Translations under genes and position numbers: made by a program
Notes under the pieces: generated by a model
Database searches by the model: none
What the model was told of the DNA's origin: nothing
What the model saw: only the letters and a program-made list of their open reading frames with translations
Origin: an uncultured Flavobacteriales bacterium
GTDB lineage: Bacteria > Bacteroidota > Bacteroidia > Flavobacteriales_D > Crocinitomicaceae
NCBI GenBank assembly: GCA_903899795.1
Contig: CAIUKX010000444.1
Location: 1 to 8,058, forward strand
DNA: 8,058 bases
Reading direction: 5' to 3'
Shown: in pieces, positions 1-6,384 of the stretch
Numbering within the stretch: the first letter of the stretch is position 1
Layout of the letters: each line of letters opens with the position of its first letter

Positions 1-195
1 CAATTAAAAAGAAACAAAAATCGTGAAATTATTGCGATTATGAATTTATTACTACCATATATTGATGATTCAAATGAATATGAAAAGTATAACAAAATTA
101 ATAATTTAAGCGATATCGGCATTTTTCACCAAGACCATGTACTGTTCATTATTGGATTTGATGGTGTAGGGAAGATCAATTCTGAACTCAGCTGA
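1..195 (+). CDS. Possible partial foreign ORF fragment at the left edge
   Basis: Frame 1 is open from the window edge to a TGA at 193-195. Only the first 38 or so codons (to about base 114) look like real coding sequence. They encode a charged stretch followed by a hydrophobic helix-like run (IIAIMNLLLPYIDD) and a Glu/Tyr/Lys/Asn-rich segment. Codons are almost all AT-rich (AAA, AAT, TAT, TTA, ATT), and G+C in bases 1-110 is 21/110, against 26/60 in a sample of recF (5041-5100). From about base 115 the frame is merely antisense to the MuiA-like gene. The style recalls proteins of very AT-rich genomes, possibly a giant virus or low-GC microbe, but that is an unverified impression. No function is assigned. 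It may be a real inserted sequence or an assembly chimera. Confidence 0.3.
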   Translation, partial: QLKRNKNREIIAIMNLLLPYIDDSNEYEKYNKINNLSDIGIFHQDHVLFIIGFDGVGKINSELS

Positions 196-1299
196 AATCA
201 TGTGTTCGATGGTTTGCGTGAATTGGTTGGAGGTTTCAGCGTTAATTTCTTCCAAATCGTCTTTGTCGTAACCGAGTGATTTTTTTCGATCTTCCATCAC
301 TGAAGAGGGTTGTACTTTATACATTACCCCGACATTATTTGTATTCGTTGCCGTTCCGCCATTATACACGTTTTGTTGAAATACATTGTAATCGATATAC
401 CAGGGATGTAAAGTCGGTTTGGTTTTATTTTGGTAAGGATTATTGGTAGAAATGTTCAAGCGGACATCATCCCAGTCCATTCCAGTATTTTGGAATACTT
501 GAGCTTTGTAGTTAAGATTGATTTTTCCAGTTGAAACATCACTTCTTAAATCGTAAAGTGGCGTCCAACCTGCTTGTGATACAAGATAAGAAATATTGAA
601 CTTTCCGGTAGTTGCTTCTTTGGAGGAAAGTGTAATTGTAATTCGATGAATCGGCCCTTGCGCTTTGGGATTCAAATTGGCATTGGTTTGATAATTCTGC
701 AAGGTTTCCAATCGTTCATTCATAGCATTTTGTTTGGTTGTTTTTTTGTGCATGTCACGATTCAATGCATGTAGTTTTTTATTGATTTCATTCATTTTTG
801 TCGCGTAATAATCGACAGCTTGCTTCAAAAGATTGATGGAATCATTTACTTTTCCTTGACCGCGAATAGCGCCGTTGTTAGCAAGTATATTTTTCGCCTG
901 CATCAATACATCAATTTCATCCTGTAGATCCTGAATGTCGAATTCCAAAGAACGAAGCGAGTCTTCCAGCAAGGAAATATCTTTTCGGATTTTTAAAGGA
1001 ATTTCTTCGATAGGTATTTCTTCCGGTTTCGGATAAAATAAGGAGTATTTTGAATCCAGAATAATAACACTTCCGCTTGCTTTTACCTGCAAACTATGTG
1101 GATCGATCGTCGGACAAATTCCTTCAATGATGACTTCGGTAACTCCCGGTTTTACAGTGTAACTTGCCTTGCGATAGACTTGTGCTCCCTCAGCGTAGAC
1201 CGTTACTTCTGTGATGGTCGATTTGATAATTTCCTTCTCTGTTGCCATTGCGCTGTTAAAAGCGAAAAAAAGACCAACTACTGCGATTATTTTATTCAT
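106..1299 (-). pseudogene. MuiA-like DUF4140/DUF4139 secreted protein, C-terminally truncated
   Basis: The 397-residue product starts with a clear signal peptide (residues 1-19, cleavage after AMA), so it should be exported to the periplasm or outer surface. Residues about 27-130 match the DUF4140 N-terminal domain. Residues about 105-205 are heptad-rich, Lys/Glu-rich coiled coil. From about 215 the DUF4139 beta-rich domain begins, with its usual signatures YLVSQAGWTPLYDLR (238-252) and TGMDWDDVRLNISTNNP (272-288). Relatives are usually 500-600 residues and continue well past the point reached here. This one ends at EFRIDLPYTI...VLVKNADI followed by one Ala and a stop, exactly where the DNA turns AT-rich. 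The two other minus-strand frames of bases 1-111 do not restore the domain. The molecular role of the family is unclear; the mucoidy-inhibitor name comes from an old phenotype. It diverges from the sanA-like gene. I call it broken by rearrangement, unless the contig end is chimeric, in which case it is merely partial. Confidence 0.75.
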
Positions 1300-1374
1300 A
1301 GGATTAATTTTTATTCGTAATTTTCTAGCTGTACAGACAAGTCCTCCATTCGTTCAATTCAGTTTCTATTTTTT

Positions 1375-2031
1375 ATGAAAAATCGTACCAAACCCCATAT
1401 TTCAAGGCGAAAAAAAATTATATACTTTCTATTATTCCTTCCGATTTTCTTTTTATTGTGGTCCAATTTTTCGGTCTATTATGAAAGTAAGGAGTATTTG
1501 AAAACGGATGTAAATGATTTACCCAAAGTAAAAGTTGGATTGATGTTAGGTACGAGCCGTTTTTTGGGAAATGGAAATCCAAATGCCTATTTTTTCAATA
1601 GAATTGAAGCAGCTGTTAAGTTGTATCAATCAGGAAAAATTACTCATGTTTTGGTGAGTGGTGATAATGGTACAAAAGAATACAATGAACCTGAGGACAT
1701 GAAAACCGAATTAATAGCGAGAGGAATTCCCGAATCAAAAATTGTCTTGGATTTTGCGGGTTTTGATACGTACGACTCTATGATCAGGGCCCAAAAAGTA
1801 TTTGGACAAAATAAATTCATTGTAATATCCCAGCATTTTCACAACCAAAGAGCAGTCTACATTGCCCGTCGTTTTGGAATTGAAGCCTATGGTTATGACG
1901 CAGGGGATGTGAAAAACTTCGGAGGATTTCGGACAAAAGTCAGGGAATGGTTCGCCTGTGTGAAAGCTTATTTCGAAGTAAAAGTTGGAGTTGATCCGAA
2001 GTTTTTGGGGGAGCAAGTTCCAATAAGGTAG
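1375..2031 (+). CDS. sanA: SanA-like DUF218 (ElyC/SanA/YdcF family) envelope protein
   Basis: A 218-residue inner-membrane protein with one N-terminal anchor (about residues 15-36, after a Lys/Arg-rich cytoplasmic start) and a DUF218 domain predicted outside the membrane. Family motifs appear in order: LGT (58-60), FFNRIEAAVKLY (73-84), HVLVSGDNG (91-99), an acidic E..DM segment (105-109), DTYDS (131-135) and ISQHFHNQRA (151-160). The last supplies the His residues typical of the family. The C-terminal region VREWFACVKAYFEVKVGVDP is characteristic of SanA rather than YdcF. In enterobacteria SanA affects vancomycin exclusion at high temperature and envelope permeability; its exact reaction is not established. 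The ATG at 1375 is preceded by an A/T-rich leader without a Shine-Dalgarno. The gene diverges from the MuiA-like gene across 75 bases and converges on glmM across 55 bases. Confidence 0.85.
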   Translation: MKNRTKPHISRRKKIIYFLLFLPIFFLLWSNFSVYYESKEYLKTDVNDLPKVKVGLMLGTSRFLGNGNPNAYFFNRIEAAVKLYQSGKITHVLVSGDNGTKEYNEPEDMKTELIARGIPESKIVLDFAGFDTYDSMIRAQKVFGQNKFIVISQHFHNQRAVYIARRFGIEAYGYDAGDVKNFGGFRTKVREWFACVKAYFEVKVGVDPKFLGEQVPIR

Positions 2032-2063
2032 TTGTTAGTTAATAGAAAACTAGTGACTAATGA
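2032..2063. repeat. Short heptameric repeat block between sanA and glmM
   Basis: On the plus strand CTAGTGA and CTAATGA (2050-2063) are adjacent 7-base units. On the minus strand CTATTAA and CTAACAA (2032-2045) are two more, so the opposed-arm layout seen upstream of recF recurs with a four-base centre. Bases 2049-2064 match 4856-4871 at 14 of 16 positions. It lies in the convergent gap immediately after the sanA-like stop codon. Confidence 0.55.
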
Positions 2064-2086
2064 CCAAAAACGATTGATTCAATTAA

Positions 2087-3472
2087 TCAAATCATCTCCC
2101 GAATCTCTCCAATAATGCGCTCCGCCAAATCATTTGCTTTTTGTTCTGTAGCGCTTTCGGAGTAGATGCGAATGATAGGTTCTGTATTGCTTTTACGAAG
2201 GTGAACCCATTCTTTGTCGATGTATATTTTTACTCCATCTACTGTATCAACTTCGCAGTCAACATATTTTTGAGCCATTTTGGCAAGAATTGAATCAACA
2301 TCAATGGAAGGTGTTAATTCGATTTTATTTTTTGAAATTGTATAACTTGGATAGCTGTCACGCAATTCAGAAACTTTCATTTTTTTATGTGCCAAGTGAG
2401 AAAGAAATAAGGCAATTCCAACCAAAGAATCGCGACCGTAATGTAAATCAGGATAGATGATTCCACCATTTCCTTCACCACCGATTACCGCTTTGGTTTC
2501 TTTCATTTTCGTAACAACATTTACCTCGCCAACTGCAGCAGCCGAATACAGCAAACCTCTTGCTTCCGTGATGTCGCGTAAAGCACGTGTGGAAGATAAA
2601 TTGGAAACGGTTGAGCCTGGCGTATGTGTCAGGACATAATCAGCTACAGCAACTAGGGTGTATTCTTCGCCAAACATGGATCCGTCTTCGCAAACGAGTG
2701 CCAAACGATCAACATCCGGATCAACAGTGATCCCTACATCAGCTCCAACTTCTTTGATCTTATCTGCAAGATCTGTCAAATGTTCCGGTAAAGGTTCAGG
2801 GTTGTGGGGGAAATGTCCTGTTGGATCGCAATATAGTTTTGTAATATTTTTAACACCAAGTGCTTCGAGCATCGCAGGAACAAAGATTCCTCCTGTTGAA
2901 TTGACGGCATCTACAACCACTTTGAAATTTGCTGCTTCAATAGCTTTTTTGTCGACCAAAGGAAGTGCAAGAATTGCGTCAATGTGTTTTTTTAAGTATT
3001 CGTCTGTCTCTGTTATTTTTCCAAGGTCATCTACTTCTGCAAATGAAAAAGCTTCCCGTTCAGCAATGTTAAGTACTTCTTCACCATCCGCTCCTGAAAT
3101 GAATTCTCCTTTTTCGTTGAGTAACTTCAAAGCATTCCATTGTTTTGGATTGTGACTTGCTGTCAAGATAATTCCACCTTGTGCATTTTCCATAGTTACT
3201 GCAACTTCTACGGTTGGAGTAGTAGATAAACCAAGATTTACGACATCTATTCCAAGTCCGACTAATGTTGAAATAACAAGATCTGAAATCATTTGCCCAG
3301 AGATTCTGGCATCACGGCCAACCACGACTTTCAATGATTTATTTGCATTTCTGTTTTTCAACCAGGTACCATAGGCAGCAGCAAATTTTACAGCATCAAT
3401 AGGAGTAAGTCCTTCATTTACTTTCCCACCAATAGTGCCTCTAATTCCGGAGATAGATTTTATAAGTGTCAT
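2087..3472 (-). CDS. glmM: Phosphoglucosamine mutase (alpha-D-phosphohexomutase)
   Basis: The 461-residue cytoplasmic enzyme is expected to interconvert glucosamine-6-phosphate and glucosamine-1-phosphate, feeding UDP-GlcNAc for peptidoglycan and lipid A. All four phosphohexomutase regions are present: GRDARISG (52-59); the phosphoserine loop TASHNPKQWNALK (104-116) with catalytic Ser106; the metal loop DPDVDR with Asp251, Asp253 and Asp255; the sugar-specificity loop GGEGNGGI (331-338); and the C-terminal phosphate-binding loop RKSNTEPIIRI (426-436). The DPDxDR and GEGNGG forms, and Asn instead of Gly in RxSGTEP, resemble the archaeal-type GlmM group commonly seen in Bacteroidota rather than E. 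coli GlmM. Substrate could also include mannose or glucose phosphates, because the superfamily is promiscuous. It lies 77 bases downstream of ribH on the same strand and may share its transcript. No canonical promoter is obvious in that gap. Confidence 0.9.
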   Translation of the reverse strand: MTLIKSISGIRGTIGGKVNEGLTPIDAVKFAAAYGTWLKNRNANKSLKVVVGRDARISGQMISDLVISTLVGLGIDVVNLGLSTTPTVEVAVTMENAQGGIILTASHNPKQWNALKLLNEKGEFISGADGEEVLNIAEREAFSFAEVDDLGKITETDEYLKKHIDAILALPLVDKKAIEAANFKVVVDAVNSTGGIFVPAMLEALGVKNITKLYCDPTGHFPHNPEPLPEHLTDLADKIKEVGADVGITVDPDVDRLALVCEDGSMFGEEYTLVAVADYVLTHTPGSTVSNLSSTRALRDITEARGLLYSAAAVGEVNVVTKMKETKAVIGGEGNGGIIYPDLHYGRDSLVGIALFLSHLAHKKMKVSELRDSYPSYTISKNKIELTPSIDVDSILAKMAQKYVDCEVDTVDGVKIYIDKEWVHLRKSNTEPIIRIYSESATEQKANDLAERIIGEIREMI

Positions 3473-3495
3473 CTTGAAATTTTTTATAGTAATAA

Positions 3496-3546
3496 ATGGC
3501 CTCGATTGTCTATGGCCTAATGTCTTTTAGTCTAAACGCCTAAATA
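3496..3546. repeat. Degenerate 7-base-spaced repeats between ribH and glmM
   Basis: CTATGGC (3510-3516) and CTAATGT (3517-3523) are adjacent heptads. ATGGCCT occurs at 3496-3502 and again at 3512-3518, and TGTCT at 3507-3511 and 3521-3525. Further CTAAA words at 3532 and 3540 are slightly out of register. The similarity to the recF block is weaker than at the other sites. Confidence 0.35.
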
Positions 3547-3549
3547 AAA

Positions 3550-4074
3550 TCAATTCTGATTAAATTTACCTGCGTTGCTAGCTGTTTCGAATTCTCGTTT
3601 CAAAGCGATCATTTTCATGCAGGCAATCGCACATTCGATTCCTTTATTTCCATGTTTCCCTCCTGAACGGTCAATTGACTGTTGGATGTTATTGTCAGTA
3701 AGGACACAGAAAGAAATCGGAGTGTTATATTGTAGTGTTACATCTTTAATTCCTTGTGTTGCACCTTCGCAGACAAAATCGAAATGCTTGGTTTCTCCCT
3801 GAATGACAACACCAATAGCAACGATCCCTTCAACTTGTGTGAATTCGCACATGTATTGAGCTCCTAATGGCAATTCAAAGGTTCCCGGAACATAGCGGAT
3901 CAAGATATTATCTTCTTTAACGCCATTTTCCATAAGAGCTTCCATAGCTCCTTTCAATAGATTAGTAGTAATGGAATCGTTCCATTCTGAAACAACAATG
4001 CCGATTCTAAAATCGGCACCGTTTGGAACAAAATCTTTATTGTAATCTGACAAATTGCGATTACCAGTTGCCAT
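3550..4074 (-). CDS. ribH: 6,7-dimethyl-8-ribityllumazine synthase
   Basis: This is the penultimate enzyme of riboflavin synthesis. It condenses 5-amino-6-ribitylamino-uracil with 3,4-dihydroxy-2-butanone 4-phosphate to give 6,7-dimethyl-8-ribityllumazine, and the family usually assembles as pentamers or 60-mer capsids. The 174 residues are near normal length, with a slightly long N-terminus (about 20 residues before the first strand). Motifs are RIGIVVSEWN (23-32, Trp31 near the substrate pocket), VPGTFELPLGA (62-72), the catalytic segment GETKHFDFV (93-101, with His97 as the likely general base), FCVLTDNNIQQSIDRSGGK (122-140, with phosphate-binding Arg136) and a final helix. Its ATG lies one base after the stop of the TPR gene, so translation is probably coupled. 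No riboflavin riboswitch is visible upstream. Confidence 0.95.
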   Translation of the reverse strand: MATGNRNLSDYNKDFVPNGADFRIGIVVSEWNDSITTNLLKGAMEALMENGVKEDNILIRYVPGTFELPLGAQYMCEFTQVEGIVAIGVVIQGETKHFDFVCEGATQGIKDVTLQYNTPISFCVLTDNNIQQSIDRSGGKHGNKGIECAIACMKMIALKREFETASNAGKFNQN

Positions 4075-4075
4075 A

Positions 4076-4714
4076 TTATTTTTGAGTTTTAGTCGCTCTC
4101 GCTATGTATTTTTTAATCGTTTTTTGATTTCCGTATTCCGGATAATTTGCATCGATACGTTTGTACAATTCCAATGCAGACTCGAAATCATTTACTTTTT
4201 CAGCACAAAGTCCTGCTTTGAAAAGGTACATAGGTGTTGTCAAATCGTTATCTTGTTTTTCAGCCGCTTGAATGTAAAGATCCGCTGCTTCATCGTATTT
4301 TTTCATTTCACTTTTACAATCGCCTTGAAGTCCAACAGCCATTACTGACAAGTAAGTATCGTTCAAATCAACTCCTTCCAATTCTTCGATTGCTTTAGAG
4401 AACTCTCCTTTTGCCATCAATTGATGAGCCAATACGAATTGAGCATTTTCACCACCGATTTTCCCGTCGTATTTTTTTACAACCGGTCTCAATGCTTCGA
4501 TTGCAGCATCCGTTGAATCTTTTTCAGCATAATTCAATCCTTCAAAGTAAGCTTCTTTGGATTTTTCATTGGCCGGTTTCCAAATAAATTGTTTGTATAA
4601 GAAATAGGCAAGTATTAAAACCACGACACCTCCAACGGTATACGTAATGATTCGAAGTTTGTCGTTCGATTTAAATTGATCTTTAAGATTGGATCCTGAA
4701 ATATTTTCTAACAT
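4076..4714 (-). CDS. Membrane-anchored tetratricopeptide repeat protein
   Basis: A 212-residue protein with a short polar N-terminus, one transmembrane helix (about residues 21-41, followed by KQFIW) and a large helical C-terminal region expected in the periplasm. The soluble part reads as degenerate TPR helices: one around 52-80, a pair near 88-118 and clearer repeats at about 130-151 (the KKYDEAADLYIQAAE region) and 164-193 (LFKAGLCAEKV...FESALELYKRI). The arrangement resembles the YfgM/TPR_21 type, in which an anchored TPR domain contributes to envelope protein-protein contacts; that is a fold-level comparison only. It directly precedes ribH by one base and diverges from recF, a neighbourhood I recall as common in Flavobacteriia. 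A TATTTTTG box lies 20 bases upstream of the start codon. Partners are unknown. Confidence 0.85.
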   Translation of the reverse strand: MLENISGSNLKDQFKSNDKLRIITYTVGGVVVLILAYFLYKQFIWKPANEKSKEAYFEGLNYAEKDSTDAAIEALRPVVKKYDGKIGGENAQFVLAHQLMAKGEFSKAIEELEGVDLNDTYLSVMAVGLQGDCKSEMKKYDEAADLYIQAAEKQDNDLTTPMYLFKAGLCAEKVNDFESALELYKRIDANYPEYGNQKTIKKYIARATKTQK

Positions 4715-4733
4715 TGTTGCGAATTTAGCGCCA

Positions 4734-4741
4734 CAAAAATA
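4734..4741 (-). promoter_or_regulatory. Possible -7 box for the TPR-ribH transcript
   Basis: On the minus strand TATTTTTG matches TAnnTTTG and would place the transcription start about 12-16 bases before the TPR start codon at 4714. A run of eleven A residues (plus-strand T at 4743-4753) lies immediately upstream. No TTG is seen at normal spacing, so support is partial. Confidence 0.4.
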
Positions 4742-4787
4742 GTTTTTTTTTTTGAATTATTGATTGTAAGTTATGAACAAGTTTTGC

Positions 4788-4877
4788 AAAATAGTGATTA
4801 GGCAATAGGCAATAGTAAAAAGTGTTGGAAAAAAACTAATTACTAATGGCTAATCACTAGTCACTAATCACTATTTT
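4788..4877. repeat. Heptameric repeat block with a 14-bp perfect inverted repeat upstream of recF
   Basis: Bases 4836-4877 divide into six consecutive 7-base units resembling CTAATCA, with variants such as CTAATTA, CTAGTCA and a terminal CTATTTT. Bases 4788-4815, read on the minus strand, divide into four units of the same kind (two CTATTGC, then CTAATCA and CTATTTT). The arms are separated by 20 A-rich bases. The outermost pair of units is identical, so AAAATAGTGATTAG (4788-4801) and CTAATCACTATTTT (4864-4877) form a perfect 14-bp inverted repeat. The block fills most of the spacer between the divergent TPR and recF genes. Confidence 0.8.
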
Positions 4878-4879
4878 TG
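4872..4879 (+). promoter_or_regulatory. Possible -7 box for recF
   Basis: TATTTTTG fits TAnnTTTG exactly and ends five bases before the recF ATG at 4884. Part of it is the final heptad of the repeat block. Transcription would start at or next to the ATG, implying a leaderless or nearly leaderless message. No TTG lies at the usual distance upstream, so the call is tentative. Confidence 0.35.
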
Positions 4880-4883
4880 TTCC

Positions 4884-6071
4884 ATGTATTTGAAATCACT
4901 CCAGCTAATTAATTTCAAGAATTACGAAGAGGCCGAATTGTCATTTTCACCGGGAATAAATTGCTTTTCAGGTCAGAATGGATCGGGTAAAACGAACATC
5001 TTGGATGCCTTACACTATCTAAGTATGTGTAAGTCGTATTTGAATGCTGTGGATCGTCAAAACATCCGGTTTGGACAACAGTTTTTTGTTGTACAGGGGA
5101 ATTGGTTCAAAAATGAGCAGGAGATCAATATTCATTGTGCAGTGAAAAGCGGTGCAAAGAAGGTTTTTAAGCGGAATAAAAATGAATACGATAAACTAGC
5201 GGATCATATCGGTCAATTTCCAACGGTAATGATTTCGCCTTATGATCGTGATTTAATTGTTGAGGGGAGTGAATTTCGCCGCAAATGGATGGATGGAATC
5301 ATTTCACAGTTCAACCGGAAATACCTGGATGATCTTCAGCGTTACCATAAAATTTTGGATCAACGGAATGCATTATTGAAAAATATGTATGAGCATGGCT
5401 TGTTTGATCGTGAATCGATTGAGGTTTGGGATGATCAGATGATTTTGGTTGGAACTGCTATACATGAAGCACGTAAACTTTTTTTAGAGGAATTTATCCC
5501 TGTTTTTCAGGCAAATTATAATTTTATTGGTAACGAACAAGAAGAAGTTCATCTGGAATATCGTTCACAGTTGAATAGTATTTCTTTTCAAGATTTATTG
5601 AACCAGTATCAACAAAAAGATGCATTTTCACAACATTCGAATGCTGGTATACACAAAGATGATTTATTGTTTACGATCAAAGGTCATCCTGTTAAGAAAT
5701 TCGGATCACAGGGACAGCAAAAGTCCTTCTTGATTGCTTTGAAACTCGCTCAGTACGAATGGTTGAAACGTCATTTGAATGTCAATCCCGTATTGATGTT
5801 AGATGATATTTTCGATAAGCTGGATCATTTGCGGGTTCAAAAATTGATGGAATTGGTTTCGCAGCAGCATTTTGGGCAGGTTTTCGTAACCGATACAGAT
5901 CCTCAGCGAATTCAAACTATTTTCAAAGAAAGTGGTTTCGAGAGTAAAAATTACGTAGTACACGAAGGAAAGATATACTCAGAGGAAGCATATACCGATT
6001 TTTTGAATGGAAAATCAGATGTGGATGCAACAGGTAATTCTGCCTTTTTAAATTCAGAGCAATTACTATGA
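4884..6071 (+). CDS. recF: DNA replication and repair protein RecF
   Basis: A cytoplasmic SMC/ABC-type ATPase that, with RecO and RecR, helps load RecA at single-strand gaps and stalled forks. The start MYLKSLQLINFKNYEEAEL is the classical RecF N-terminus and fixes the ATG. Walker A is GQNGSGKT (30-37), the ABC signature is FGSQGQQKS (273-281) and Walker B is VLMLDDIFDKLD (303-314), followed by VFVTDTDP (333-340) in the switch region. The helical arm lies between about 130 and 250. At 395 residues it is somewhat longer than many RecF proteins (about 360-370). The extra length is mainly a polar C-terminal tail after about residue 367. The stop overlaps the start of the DUF721 gene (ATGA), implying translational coupling. 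The upstream region carries the heptad repeats and a TATTTTTG box almost touching the start codon. Confidence 0.95.
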   Translation: MYLKSLQLINFKNYEEAELSFSPGINCFSGQNGSGKTNILDALHYLSMCKSYLNAVDRQNIRFGQQFFVVQGNWFKNEQEINIHCAVKSGAKKVFKRNKNEYDKLADHIGQFPTVMISPYDRDLIVEGSEFRRKWMDGIISQFNRKYLDDLQRYHKILDQRNALLKNMYEHGLFDRESIEVWDDQMILVGTAIHEARKLFLEEFIPVFQANYNFIGNEQEEVHLEYRSQLNSISFQDLLNQYQQKDAFSQHSNAGIHKDDLLFTIKGHPVKKFGSQGQQKSFLIALKLAQYEWLKRHLNVNPVLMLDDIFDKLDHLRVQKLMELVSQQHFGQVFVTDTDPQRIQTIFKESGFESKNYVVHEGKIYSEEAYTDFLNGKSDVDATGNSAFLNSEQLL

Positions 6072-6370
6072 ATGAATTCAAAAGATCGTCGAACCAGGCT
6101 ACAATTGGTGAATTAATTGAGAAGTTAATGAAAGCCTACCGTCTGGACGGAAAATTGAAGGAAATGGATGTGATTGCAGCATGGGAAGAGATGATGGGAA
6201 AGGCTGTTGCTACTCGGACGAAAGATATTCAGATTCGAAACAAGACACTTTTTTTAACTTTAGATTCTTCAGTCATGAGGGAAGAATTGATGTACGGAAA
6301 AACCATCATCATTCAGCGAATCAATGAAAAAGCAGGATTTGAAATGATCAGTGATGTATATTTTGGCTAA
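6068..6370 (+). CDS. DUF721 (DciA-like) protein, candidate replicative helicase loader
   Basis: A 100-residue basic protein that consists almost entirely of a DUF721 domain: helix ATIGELIEKLMKAYRL (11-26), the conserved segment VIAAWEEMMGKAVA (35-48), then the strand-rich part LFLTLDSSVMREELMYGK (61-78) and a final helix. In other bacteria DUF721 proteins named DciA contact the replicative helicase DnaB and help load it where DnaC/DnaI are absent. Extending that role to this short version is inference, because characterised DciA proteins often carry an additional domain. It overlaps recF by four bases and has no independent ribosome binding site, which supports co-translation. It converges on the membrane-protein gene with only 14 bases between stop codons. 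Confidence 0.85.
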   Translation: MNEFKRSSNQATIGELIEKLMKAYRLDGKLKEMDVIAAWEEMMGKAVATRTKDIQIRNKTLFLTLDSSVMREELMYGKTIIIQRINEKAGFEMISDVYFG

Positions 6371-6384
6371 ACTCGAATCATTAT

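Noticed and set aside
1..111. Frameshift as the cause of the MuiA-like truncation
   Set aside because: Neither alternative minus-strand frame yields DUF4139-like residues; composition also changes at the same point.
1096..1320. Plus-strand open frame opposite the 5' end of the MuiA-like gene
   Set aside because: It is antisense to a signal peptide and DUF4140 coding region and has no recognisable features of its own.
1329..1336. CTGTACAG palindrome in the divergent muiA-sanA spacer as an operator
   Set aside because: An isolated 8-base palindrome with no second copy or flanking symmetry is expected by chance.
2074..2090. Hairpin TTGATT/AATCAA as a terminator for sanA and glmM
   Set aside because: The stem has only six AT-rich pairs, overlaps the glmM stop codon and is not followed by a convincing T-run on either strand.
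2658..3155. Plus-strand open frame opposite glmM
   Set aside because: It is antisense to a strongly conserved gene and encodes a Ser/Thr-rich sequence typical of shadow frames.
4743..4753. Run of eleven T as a phase-variation switch for the TPR gene
   Set aside because: It is noncoding and no TTG element lies upstream at a spacing the run could tune; strain variation would be needed to revive the idea.
4788..4877. CRISPR-like array
   Set aside because: Units are 7 bases, contiguous and without unique spacers, and no cas genes are nearby.
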